A DNA stretch of 9,167 bases from Verrucomicrobiales bacterium (GTDB lineage Bacteria; Verrucomicrobiota; Verrucomicrobiia; Verrucomicrobiales; DEV007): NCBI GenBank assembly GCA_002684575.1, contig NYVP01000026.1:6940-16106 (forward strand), read 5' to 3'. The position numbers and the translations under genes are program-made. Positions 1-7,283 of the stretch are shown piece by piece (position 1 is the stretch's first letter; every line of letters begins with the position of its first letter). The notes under the pieces were generated by a model. That model saw only the letters and a program-made list of their open reading frames with translations. It was not told the origin of the DNA and searched no databases.

Positions 1-429
1 CACTGGGTTGCTGAGATCAAATCTTTACCAGAGCACCCAATTACCAGAGGAGTTAAGCCTTTTACTCAAGACGATGAATGGTACTATCACATGCGCTTCC
101 AACCCAATATGAAGGGAGTAACGCCAATTCTTTCAGCTCATCCACCTCAAAGTACAATGAAGCGAAAAGATGGACCTCACTCTAATAATCCTCATGTGCG
201 GAAAGCCATGGCTGAAGGAAAAATCCAACACATCGGTTGGGCTTATGAGCGTCCTGATGGAAAAGGTCGAGGTTTTGGCACTACCGGTGCTCATTATCAT
301 CATACTTGGGATAGTCATGATTGGCGTACACTTATTCTAAATGCTATTACATGGACAGCTGGCGTTGAAGTGCCTAAAAAAGGCGTTCCTTCAAAAGCGA
401 ACCCAGTAAAAAATAGTCAGCAAAAGTAA
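1..429 (+). CDS. ThuA-like domain protein, C-terminal part (5' end outside window)
   Basis: The reading frame is open from the first base, so the gene begins upstream; an internal ATG at 91 is not the real start. The visible 142 residues carry the C-terminal pattern of ThuA-like (trehalose-utilisation type, class I glutamine-amidotransferase-like fold) proteins: a HPITRGVKPF stretch near residues 12-21, then DEWYYHMRF, GVTPIL, a WAYERPDGKGRGFG segment, an HYHHTW segment, and an LILNAITWTAGVEVP helix end. PVC bacteria carry many such proteins, often next to DUF1080 and sugar oxidoreductase genes, and they are thought to act on oxidised sugars; the reaction here is unknown. The last ~20 residues are a Lys/Pro-rich tail. 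The stop is 25 bases before the DUF1080 gene on the same strand, so co-transcription is likely. Whether it has a signal peptide cannot be seen. Family assignment is by pattern recognition. Confidence 0.85.
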   Translation, partial: HWVAEIKSLPEHPITRGVKPFTQDDEWYYHMRFQPNMKGVTPILSAHPPQSTMKRKDGPHSNNPHVRKAMAEGKIQHIGWAYERPDGKGRGFGTTGAHYHHTWDSHDWRTLILNAITWTAGVEVPKKGVPSKANPVKNSQQK

Positions 430-454
430 TCAGAAGAGGCTATAGTAGCAAACT

Positions 455-1228
455 ATGAATCAACCTAAACCTCTTTTCTATATCATCGCTAGCATTTTTG
501 CCTTCAGTTTTATCGGCGTCTCGGCTGAGGAAGTTGTTTGTGAAAATAAAGAACCAAAAAAGGAAAAGTGGATTCAACTCTTCAATGGTAAGGACCTGAC
601 AGGCTGGACGCCTAAGATTCGATATGAAAAATTAGGAGAGGATAAGCGTGAAACATTTCGGGTTGCAGACGGGGCTATTAAGGTCAGCTATGAAAATTAC
701 GATGAGTTTAATCAAACATTTGGCCACCTTTTTTACAAAACCCCGTATTCCCGTTACCGACTTCGTGTAGAATATCGTTTTCTAGGTGAACAGTTGAAAG
801 GGGGTCCAGGATGGGCGTTTCGTAACAGTGGCCTTATGCTTCATGGACAAGATCCCAAAACAATGAAGATTGATCAAGATTTCCCTAACTCAATCGAGGT
901 ACAATTGCTTGGTGGCAATGGGGAGGGTAAACGTACTACGCTTAATCTTTGTACGCCAGGAACAGATGTCATAATGAATGAAAAGCCTCTTAAGAGACAC
1001 TGTATCAATTCTAAATCTAAGACCTATCATGGTGACCAGTGGGTCACTGCGGAAGTAGTTGTAGATGGATATAAAAGTTTCAAACATGTTGTTGAAGGAA
1101 AAGTCGTTCTAGAATATCAGCATCCCCATTTGAACGATGGTACGAAGCTTGAAGGCGGAACTATATCTTTGCAGAGTGAGAGTCACTCATGCGAATTTCG
1201 TAAGGTTGAGTTACTGCCTTTAGATTAA
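455..1228 (+). CDS. Secreted DUF1080 protein (3-keto-disaccharide hydrolase family)
   Basis: This 257-residue protein has a clear signal peptide (hydrophobic residues 8-22, probable cleavage after VSA at 24), so it should act outside the cytoplasm. The DUF1080 pattern follows: WIQLFNGKDLTGW (39-51), a VADGAIKV strand (70-77), YRLRVEYRF (101-109), NSGLMLHG (124-131), SIEVQLLGG (146-154), and the characteristic C-terminal GTISLQSESHSCEFRKVELL (235-254). The family has a concanavalin-like beta-sandwich fold, and the Pfam name reflects hydrolysis of 3-keto-glycosides after oxidation of the sugar. Length is typical for a single-domain member. The ATG at 455 is chosen because it gives the signal peptide; an AGAGG at 435-439 lies rather far upstream (15 bases) to be a strong ribosome site. 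It follows the ThuA-like gene closely. The sugar dehydrogenase expected to make a 3-keto substrate is not in the window. Substrate unknown. Confidence 0.9.
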   Translation: MNQPKPLFYIIASIFAFSFIGVSAEEVVCENKEPKKEKWIQLFNGKDLTGWTPKIRYEKLGEDKRETFRVADGAIKVSYENYDEFNQTFGHLFYKTPYSRYRLRVEYRFLGEQLKGGPGWAFRNSGLMLHGQDPKTMKIDQDFPNSIEVQLLGGNGEGKRTTLNLCTPGTDVIMNEKPLKRHCINSKSKTYHGDQWVTAEVVVDGYKSFKHVVEGKVVLEYQHPHLNDGTKLEGGTISLQSESHSCEFRKVELLPLD

Positions 1229-1240
1229 AAATCTGAAATT

Positions 1241-2083
1241 CTACTTTAGTAATCCAAGAAGACTTTTCTTGTGATTATAAATCGACTCTATTTCCTTTTG
1301 ACTAAGGGTACGGTTGAAGCAGGCAAGATCATCAAATAAACCCATATAGTTTAATCCAATAAGGATTCGGTGAGTTTTACCAGCCCATGAGAAATTCTGA
1401 TTCCAGTTTTCAATTGAACCCTCATTTTTTCCATTAAGATATAGCGTTGCTATGCCGTCTTTTTGGTCTGTGTTGAAGCGCTCCCAGGTGAAAGCCACAT
1501 GTGTCCATTTTTTATCGCTAAATGGGTTGGATTTTGCGGTGACTAAAGGGCGCTCTGTTTCAGGGATTTCTTTATTATCCGGATTCCAAACAGATTTATC
1601 GGCAAAGGCTCCAAGTCTGAAAGGTCTGGGTTGTCCAACTTTATCAAAATCTACAAAAAACGAAGCATCATTCCAAGTATTTGGAGTAATTTGAATGGGA
1701 TCCACATAACCTGGATCAAGCTTGTTGATAGGGTCGACTTTTATCCAAAAAGAAACACTGCCACTCCAATTTTTTTCAGCAAAGTGGAAATTTTTATTCC
1801 CATCGTAAAATAGCCATTTTGCATTTCGCTTTGAGAACATTAATGCGTCACCAGAAAGGCCTGCTCCCTTCACCAGGCGTGTCATCCCATCAGTATGATT
1901 CCCCAGTTTAGATTTCTTATTAATAAGGGTATAAAGCTGTTTGTCACCTTTAGCGATTTCAGCGTTAGTCCCATTATCAAAGGAAGCATAAAAGGTTAAA
2001 GATTTCTTCAGAGACAAATCATCTGAATGCCCAGTACTAATTAAGATAATAGAGAAAAAGATTATCGGAACTAATGGTATCAT
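1241..2083 (-). CDS. Secreted LamG/concanavalin A-like domain protein
   Basis: The 280-residue protein begins with a signal peptide (hydrophobic residues 3-16, likely cleavage near GHS at 18-20). The rest is a single LamG-type jelly roll: FYASFDNG (31-38), GSVSFWIKVDP (108-118), WTHVAFTWE (193-201), LYLNGKNEGS (214-223), and the hallmark ending GLFDDLACFNRTLSQKEIESIY (248-269). Such domains usually bind carbohydrate or protein surfaces; no catalytic residues are recognised. The ATG at 2081-2083 lies 9 bases after the stop of the upstream sulfatase gene, so the two are almost surely co-transcribed. No clear Shine-Dalgarno site is seen, so translational coupling is possible. Its stop is only 12 bases from the stop of the convergent DUF1080 gene. 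It may be a separately secreted binding partner for the same glycan the sulfatase attacks (inference). Confidence 0.85.
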   Translation of the reverse strand: MIPLVPIIFFSIILISTGHSDDLSLKKSLTFYASFDNGTNAEIAKGDKQLYTLINKKSKLGNHTDGMTRLVKGAGLSGDALMFSKRNAKWLFYDGNKNFHFAEKNWSGSVSFWIKVDPINKLDPGYVDPIQITPNTWNDASFFVDFDKVGQPRPFRLGAFADKSVWNPDNKEIPETERPLVTAKSNPFSDKKWTHVAFTWERFNTDQKDGIATLYLNGKNEGSIENWNQNFSWAGKTHRILIGLNYMGLFDDLACFNRTLSQKEIESIYNHKKSLLGLLK

Positions 2084-2092
2084 ATCGATTAT

Positions 2093-3649
2093 TTAATTGC
2101 GTGAACTATTATGATCGTCTTTAACTTGAGGCATTTTTGCTCCAACATTTTTTCGCCAATCATGTAACATGCTCAATAGCTTTTTGGAAATTTCAGGTTT
2201 TGATTTGGAAAGGTCATTCTGTTCCCCAGGATCATTATGCAAATCAAATAATTGGACAGTAGAGTTTTCGTAGTATTCTAGAAGTTTATAATTTCCTAAT
2301 CGAATTGCTCCACCCGGACTTTGATACCCGTGATTACTATAGTGTGGAAAATGCCAGTAAATAGCCCCTCGTTCATGGGTTTTACCCTTCAAAGCATTAA
2401 CAAAACTTTTTCCATCCACATGCTGTTCAGGTAGCTTGGGGATATTGAGCATTTCCATAATAGTTGGATAAAAATCCGTTCCAGTAACGATTGAGTGTGA
2501 CGTAGTTTGGGGTTTAGTTTGTCCCGGCCAGTAAACAATTAACGGAACTCTAATACCGCCTTCGTAATTCCATCCCTTAGCGCCTCGCAAAGGCAGATTT
2601 GAAGAGGCGAATCGACTGTTAAGTTGTTCTTCATTATGATTAACCCCATAATATTGGTTAGAAGCGGACATGCCGCCATTATCGGCAGTGAAGATGATGA
2701 TGGTATTTTTTGATAATCCAAGTTCATCCAATTTGGCACGAATTCGTCCTAGGCTTTCGTCAGTAGCTTCAAGCATTCCTGCGAATTCAACATTGTCCTG
2801 TTTTTGTTTTACCCACCAAACACGGTTGTCTTGATGTGTTTTCAAATTATCATCCTTCTCCAATTTTTTAATTTGTTCTTTGGAAAGAGCAACAGCATCC
2901 GGGTTAGGTTCAAGAATGTAATCTGGGCCATCAATTTTTGGCATGGATTTCATTTTTTTTTGATATTTTTCAACTAGATCTTTACGTCCTTGAATAGGGT
3001 CGTGTACCGCAAAATGTTCCATGTGAACAAAGAAAGGTTGATCTTTTTTTCTTTCAATGAAATCTAGTGCGGCATCCGTTAGCTTGTCGGTGTAGTAGTC
3101 GCCCTTTTTTGAAGGGAGTGTTTTTGTATACTGACCCGAGAAAGGATAATAATAAGAACGAACCCACCCGACAATGGCTTCATCAAATCCGTAAGTTTTT
3201 GGGTCTTTCCGTAAATGCGCTTTACCATAATTCGCGGTCGAGTATCCGTGTTTTTTTAAGGTTTCAGCCAAAGTGATTTCTTCATCAGGCAGTGACATCA
3301 ATTTTTTTGCACTATGTAGCTTTTCATATTTTCTCTCGGGTCGACCGCCTAACCATTCGGTCAGATCTATTCGTGCAGGGTACTTACCTGTGAGAATGCT
3401 TGCCCGGCTCGGGGAACATACGTGGCAGGTTGAATATGCATTATCGAAACGTATTCCCTCTTTGGCGAGTTGATCAATATTTGGTGTTTCATGAAATGTG
3501 CTGCCATAACATCCAACATCGCTCCAACCGAGATCATCCACGAGAAAGAAGATAATATTAGGTTTGCGGATTTTTTCGCTGGCAAGTGCGGCGCTGGACA
3601 GAAAAGAAAATAAAAGAATAAATGTCCTTATAAGTTTGGAGGTTTTCAT
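2093..3649 (-). CDS. Exported formylglycine-dependent sulfatase (type I, arylsulfatase-like)
   Basis: The 518-residue protein hydrolyses sulfate esters, by family membership. A signal peptide (hydrophobic 8-22, cleavage near ALAS at 21-24) directs export. Catalytic landmarks of type I sulfatases are visible: metal-binding VDD (D38, D39), the CSPSR formylglycine motif with C78 followed by ASILTG, K143 and H145 in GKAHL, H216 in AVHDP, D323-N324 in FTADNGG, and K358 before the GWNYEGGIRVP segment. The C-terminal YKLLEYYENSTVQLFDLHND block near 454-473 is the usual subdomain. C78 must be oxidised to formylglycine by a maturase that is not in the window. Two oddities: the usual GKWHL is GKAHL, and about 50 extra residues rich in Lys, Glu and Asp lie between H216 and D323 compared with the other sulfatase here. 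The overall look is close to sulfatases abundant in PVC bacteria. The natural substrate cannot be read from sequence. Confidence 0.95.
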   Translation of the reverse strand: MKTSKLIRTFILLFSFLSSAALASEKIRKPNIIFFLVDDLGWSDVGCYGSTFHETPNIDQLAKEGIRFDNAYSTCHVCSPSRASILTGKYPARIDLTEWLGGRPERKYEKLHSAKKLMSLPDEEITLAETLKKHGYSTANYGKAHLRKDPKTYGFDEAIVGWVRSYYYPFSGQYTKTLPSKKGDYYTDKLTDAALDFIERKKDQPFFVHMEHFAVHDPIQGRKDLVEKYQKKMKSMPKIDGPDYILEPNPDAVALSKEQIKKLEKDDNLKTHQDNRVWWVKQKQDNVEFAGMLEATDESLGRIRAKLDELGLSKNTIIIFTADNGGMSASNQYYGVNHNEEQLNSRFASSNLPLRGAKGWNYEGGIRVPLIVYWPGQTKPQTTSHSIVTGTDFYPTIMEMLNIPKLPEQHVDGKSFVNALKGKTHERGAIYWHFPHYSNHGYQSPGGAIRLGNYKLLEYYENSTVQLFDLHNDPGEQNDLSKSKPEISKKLLSMLHDWRKNVGAKMPQVKDDHNSSRN

Positions 3650-3774
3650 TATTATTATGTGATAACATTTTTAAGTGCTGTTAGTCACTAATATTGGTCT
3701 GTCCTTAGGAACAAATTTTTTATGCTGATATATAGGCTAAGAGTGCCACTTCAGATTGTCTAGCTTTGTTAGTT
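3650..3774 (-). promoter_or_regulatory. Intergenic gap upstream of the second sulfatase, possible promoter/operator
   Basis: This 125-base gap is the largest within the minus-strand gene run, so it is the most likely place for an internal promoter or for the end of the sialidase-like transcript. At 3681-3691 there is a perfect 5+1+5 inverted repeat, TTAGTCACTAA, about 32 bases before the sulfatase ATG; it could be an operator but is short enough to be chance. No convincing -35/-10 pair and no hairpin followed by a T-run were found. The stretch is AT-rich and contains no open gene. Confidence 0.3.
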
Positions 3775-4950
3775 TTAGTCGCCTGTCTCGATATTAGCCT
3801 TCAGTCTCCCTAGTCTAACTTGGTTCGAACCTGTCCAACTCACCCATAAGTAATTATTGCTAAAAATTGCTCGTGGCATACCACTTGAACGATCTTTATC
3901 AATCGGAACCAGTGTTATCTTTCGTTTGATTTTACCAGATAAAGAAACTTCAGCCATACGCAATACAGTTTGTTTTTTATCAACTCCAATCCAAATATTA
4001 TATACAGCATCTTTGCTACAGACTGTCGTACAACGCCCGACTGGAATATCTTCATCAAGTGTAATTTCTTTACCTGATGCGGTTTGCCCGTCTTTAAATA
4101 ATCTAAGAATTATTTTCGCCTTATTTTTGATAACCGTGAATCGACTTACTGCAATAATATTACCATTGGTGGCGATGCTCGGTCCATTAACAGGGCACCC
4201 TGGCATTACCCAATTGTCTTTCTCAATTCTGCTTGGCTTAGACCATGCATTATTCTTTAGATGAACTAGGCTGATATCACGAATCTCCTGAGGTAAACGG
4301 TCTCGATAAACAACTGCCGAGCCGCTGGGTAATTGAATTGCTCCTGTAGGGCAGCAGGTGCATACGTCATCATCTAACATATTTTCACTCTTAATTTCAT
4401 TAGCATCCAATATGGCAGTTCGGAGCATCATTTTGCCTGTTGGTTTTTTCATCTGGCGGCCATCAAGCCAGAACGCACGAACGTGGCGATTTTCAGGAAT
4501 TAGTGAGACAAAACCATGTTCTGTCGCGCTAGTGTCGTTATGTAACCATCCAAGTGATTGCCAACTTTTGCCATGGTCAATAGAACGTTCGATTTGAATG
4601 CCATATGCATAGGTTTCATTGCTAATGCGATTAAGCCAGTGAGCATAAAGATCTCCTGAAGGTGCTTCAACAAGAGAGGGTATATCTGCCCAGTTAGCAA
4701 ACATTCCCTTTGATTTAGCAATCAATCTTATTTCATCAAACTCCGAGCCATTCCAAGTTGCCATTTGTAATCTCGCCTCACCGTCTGTATTTCGCTCAAT
4801 CCAACTTAGTACAAAGTGATTTCCAAAAGAACATAAATTTGGTGCTAAAGAATTTTTATTCGTTGGAGTTTGTACTATCTCGAAAGCAAAAACGCCTCTG
4901 ATGGTCAAAGTAATGAATAGAGAAATCAGGAATATTAGGAGAGGTTTCAT
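3775..4950 (-). CDS. Secreted sialidase-superfamily (BNR/Asp-box) beta-propeller protein with CxCC motif
   Basis: The 391-residue product starts MKPLLIFLISLF, a signal peptide likely cleaved after the VFA at 20-22. An in-frame TTG at 4966-4968 would add six residues, but the ATG at 4948-4950 gives the better signal peptide, so I chose it. The mature part has repeated short beta-strand blocks of a propeller: one canonical Asp-box, SIDHGKSW (123-130), plus HGFVSL, FWLDGR, VVYRDR and GCPVNGPSIA segments. The motif CTCCP sits at 197-201, with further Cys pairs around 252 and 307-311; a similar CxCC motif is familiar from PVC propeller proteins usually labelled exo-alpha-sialidase. The arginine triad and Tyr/Glu pair of true sialidases cannot be assigned, so enzyme activity is unproven; it may bind glycan or metal. 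It lies 55 bases downstream of the ankyrin-tailed sulfatase gene on the same strand, likely in one operon. Confidence 0.75.
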   Translation of the reverse strand: MKPLLIFLISLFITLTIRGVFAFEIVQTPTNKNSLAPNLCSFGNHFVLSWIERNTDGEARLQMATWNGSEFDEIRLIAKSKGMFANWADIPSLVEAPSGDLYAHWLNRISNETYAYGIQIERSIDHGKSWQSLGWLHNDTSATEHGFVSLIPENRHVRAFWLDGRQMKKPTGKMMLRTAILDANEIKSENMLDDDVCTCCPTGAIQLPSGSAVVYRDRLPQEIRDISLVHLKNNAWSKPSRIEKDNWVMPGCPVNGPSIATNGNIIAVSRFTVIKNKAKIILRLFKDGQTASGKEITLDEDIPVGRCTTVCSKDAVYNIWIGVDKKQTVLRMAEVSLSGKIKRKITLVPIDKDRSSGMPRAIFSNNYLWVSWTGSNQVRLGRLKANIETGD

Positions 4951-5005
4951 TACACTGTTTGACGACAATGGTGAATATATTCCTATTCTATCTAAAGAAC
5001 CTAAT

Positions 5006-7195
5006 TTACTGAATTTTTTCTGATTTTTTGCCGCCTTGTTTTCGAATCAATAATGCAATTTCTTGGTGTTTACTTTTGAGTGCCACGTCGAGAGGTGTTC
5101 CCTCAATAGACCAAGCATTGATATCGGCTTTTTCTTTGATGAGAAAGGTGACTAAAGTCTTATTACCTGCCGAAGCCGCTCTATGTAGAACCCTGAGAGA
5201 ACCTTTTCCTCTGACAGAATTAATATCGGTTCCATTTTTCAGGCATTGTTTTACTGCTGCAAGATCGCCCTCTTCAGCAGCTAAGTGAAAATCTCCGATG
5301 GCTTTTAAATGTTCTTCAGTGATATTTCTTTGAGGTAATGGCTCGCTTTGAGATGCATTTTCATCTGGATCGTGCCTCGTAACATAAGCATAAAAGGCCC
5401 CCATAGCAGTACCCGAGGCATCAGTAAATTTGGCCCACAATTCATCCCTACCTTCTTCGAGTGAAATTTTAAAAGTGATCCCTTTGTCTGTTTTTTTAAC
5501 GGGCAGAGTTAATTCTTTACCACCCAACTTAAGATGAGCTTTGACTGCGGGAAATGGTTTTCCTACGGCAGCTCTAAAAGGTTTGACTCCAGGAACGTCC
5601 GCTCCAGCTTCGAGCTCCGCAGTGATAGCCATATCTGATTCTTTTGGCCAGCGTCTCAATTCGACAGTATAATCTCCAGCACTTTTGATATCGACAGCCC
5701 AAAAGCCTGTATTGGAGGGTTTTTTCTCTGCATTACGAATGTGACGTTGATTCCATGGTGTACTCCCATCAGCAATCCAATCGTGGCATGTTAAAGTTAC
5801 AGGATTAGCAAGAGGGGCATCGGCGCCAAGATATATCGCTGTAGGCTGACCAAAGGTGGGTACAATTTCTTCCCACCATTGATCATAAAATTTAGTAAGT
5901 CGGTCGACGACCTTCGGCTTGGACTTAAATATATTGTTCTTCTGTCCTGGATCAGTCTTTATGTCATAAAGTTCTTTGCCATTTACGAGTCTCCATTGAT
6001 CCGTCATTACGGAACTCTTGCGCCATTTAATTGGGTCACGAACACGCTGTGAGTCTGTAATTAGAATACGGTCGGGCCAATTTTGTGATTTGCCTTCAAT
6101 GAGTGGTCGAATATTTACTCCATCAAATTTTACATCTTTTGGAGGCTTTACTTTACAATAATCAATTAACGTCGGAACCACGTCTACATAGGATGTGATA
6201 GTGTCCACGTTTCGTCCTTTATTGAGTCCTCCGTTTGGCCAATGCATAAAGAAAGGAACACGATGGCCACCATCATATTCACTCCCCTTACGACCTCGCA
6301 TTCCATTATTGTGAATATTCGCTCCACTTGATGTGCCGTTATCAGTTGTGAAAATAAAGATAGTATCTTCAGCAAGCCCCTCATTCTCAAGAAAGGCTCT
6401 CATTGATCCTACGTTTTCATCAATATTTGCAATCATCCCAAGAAAATTACCCACGTTTACTCCTTGATTAAGGTAGGGTTTACTGAACTTCTCAGGTGAA
6501 TGCATTGGCCCATGAGGAGCATTGGTGCAGAGATAAACAAGGAAGGGGTTTTCACTTTTCTTTACCTTTCTGATAAAACGTTTTGCGTAATCAAAATAAA
6601 CGTCCGTACAGAAACCTTTTACTGGTACAGCTTTACCATTATGGAAATAGGAACCATCAAAGTAAGCATTGTCCCAATAATCGGGAGTTTGCCCAACTCC
6701 ACCACCGCCATGTCGAAGGACTTCCTGAAAGCCTCTATCTTCAGGGCGGTATGGATAATTGTCACCTAAATGCCATTTGCCAAACATGCCAGTATGATAA
6801 TCTCCATCAGCAAAAATTTGAGCAATCGTTACCTCATTATGACGTAACATTGATCGCCCCATAATTGTATGCCAAACACCTGTTCTATTCGTCCAACGTC
6901 CGGTAATAAATGCAGCTCTAGTGGGGGAACATGTAGGAGCAACATGATAATCGGTTAACCGAACAGATTCGCTGTATAGTTTATCTAGATGAGGGGTTTT
7001 AAGAATTGGATTGCCGTGACATGAAAGATCGCCATACCCCTGATCATCAGTCATTACGATGACAACATTTGGCCGATTGGCCCCATACCCCGAAAAATAC
7101 GTTGAGAAAATTGAAAGAATAATAAGTAAGAGATTTTTTAAGGATGAAGGTTTCATAAATTCTTCAGAAGATAGACTAATATTGATATTTCGCAT
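5006..7195 (-). CDS. Exported sulfatase with C-terminal beta-rich extension and ankyrin repeats
   Basis: This 729-residue type I sulfatase shows TDD (D50, D51), the formylglycine motif CSPTR (C89) followed by AAFITG, GKWHL (K140, H142), H228 in NAPHGP, D285-N286 in TTDNG, and K303 before EYDGGHRVP. The catalytic domain with its LYDIKTDPGQ subdomain runs to about 450. Residues ~452-608 form a beta-rich extension (HDWIADGSTPWNQ, FWAVDIKSAGDYTVELRRWP, ELWAKFTDASG) familiar from some PVC arylsulfatases, probably an accessory sandwich domain. Residues ~634-722 are three ankyrin repeats, an unusual addition. Start choice is open: the ATG at 7193-7195 has a GAGAG five bases upstream, but Met14 (ATG at 7154-7156) begins a cleaner signal peptide (MKPSSLKNLLLIILSIF, cleavage near GYGA). 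Either way it is exported. It is first in the minus-strand run and divergent from the isomerase-type gene. The substrate is unknown, and formylglycine maturation is required. Confidence 0.95.
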   Translation of the reverse strand: MRNINISLSSEEFMKPSSLKNLLLIILSIFSTYFSGYGANRPNVVIVMTDDQGYGDLSCHGNPILKTPHLDKLYSESVRLTDYHVAPTCSPTRAAFITGRWTNRTGVWHTIMGRSMLRHNEVTIAQIFADGDYHTGMFGKWHLGDNYPYRPEDRGFQEVLRHGGGGVGQTPDYWDNAYFDGSYFHNGKAVPVKGFCTDVYFDYAKRFIRKVKKSENPFLVYLCTNAPHGPMHSPEKFSKPYLNQGVNVGNFLGMIANIDENVGSMRAFLENEGLAEDTIFIFTTDNGTSSGANIHNNGMRGRKGSEYDGGHRVPFFMHWPNGGLNKGRNVDTITSYVDVVPTLIDYCKVKPPKDVKFDGVNIRPLIEGKSQNWPDRILITDSQRVRDPIKWRKSSVMTDQWRLVNGKELYDIKTDPGQKNNIFKSKPKVVDRLTKFYDQWWEEIVPTFGQPTAIYLGADAPLANPVTLTCHDWIADGSTPWNQRHIRNAEKKPSNTGFWAVDIKSAGDYTVELRRWPKESDMAITAELEAGADVPGVKPFRAAVGKPFPAVKAHLKLGGKELTLPVKKTDKGITFKISLEEGRDELWAKFTDASGTAMGAFYAYVTRHDPDENASQSEPLPQRNITEEHLKAIGDFHLAAEEGDLAAVKQCLKNGTDINSVRGKGSLRVLHRAASAGNKTLVTFLIKEKADINAWSIEGTPLDVALKSKHQEIALLIRKQGGKKSEKIQ
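5030..5296 (-). other. Three ankyrin repeats encoded at the sulfatase C-terminus
   Basis: Residues ~634-722 of the large sulfatase read as three consecutive ankyrin units: DFHLAAEEGDLAAVKQCLKN then GTDINS; VLHRAASAGNKTLVTFLIKE then KADINAW; and GTPLDVALKSKHQEIALLIR. The spacing of the LHxAA-like turn, the xGxxxLVxxLL helix and the GADIN-like loop fits the 33-residue consensus; unit 1 starts with FHLAA instead of PLHLAA and unit 3 is truncated at the protein end. Ankyrin repeats mediate protein-protein contact. The unit is in the same frame as the catalytic domain with no stop or shift, so it is a true fusion in this sequence. Confidence 0.85.
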
Positions 7196-7283
7196 CTAGC
7201 TCTCTGTTTATGTGTCCAATTAATATAATTCTTAATAAAAACAGGGTTTAGTTAGTTATAATAATGTTTTATTATTTCCAAAG
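7196..7283. promoter_or_regulatory. Divergent promoter region between sulfatase run and isomerase-type gene
   Basis: Both flanking genes start outward from this 88-base, very AT-rich stretch, so it must hold at least the 5' signals for each unless promoters lie inside the genes. A perfect TATAAT is seen on the plus strand at 7257-7262 (21 bases before the ATG at 7284) and another at 7224-7229. Neither has a good TTGACA at the proper distance. On the minus strand a TTGGAA followed after 15 bases by TATAAC is a weak match. In sequence this AT-rich such hits are expected by chance, so the exact promoters are not assigned. Confidence 0.4.

Noticed and set aside
91..93. ATG at 91 as the start of the first gene
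   Set aside because: The 30 codons before it, back to base 1, are in frame and match the ThuA-like family pattern, so it is internal.
133..318. Minus-strand open frame within the ThuA-like gene
   Set aside because: It is antisense to conserved ThuA-like sequence and has no motif.
1250..1275. AAGAA/TTCTT hairpin near the end of the LamG gene
   Set aside because: A five-pair AT-rich stem inside the coding end without a following T-run is too weak to call a terminator.
3725..3760. Sigma-54-like TGGCAC and a GCTA/TAGC pair downstream of the sialidase-like gene (minus strand)
   Set aside because: The -12 element does not follow at the required spacing, and the imperfect stem has no T-run after it, so neither a promoter nor a terminator is supported.
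3857..4264. Plus-strand open frame of 135 codons
   Set aside because: It is antisense to the well-supported sialidase-like gene, has no recognisable domain, and no start signal; it is a shadow of the real gene.
5028..5288. Plus-strand open frame of 86 codons opposite the ankyrin repeats
   Set aside because: The sense strand explains this stretch fully as ankyrin repeats; the antisense frame shows no coding features.
6500..6864. Two overlapping plus-strand open frames opposite the large sulfatase
   Set aside because: They lie antisense to the conserved catalytic domain and their translations resemble no protein family.
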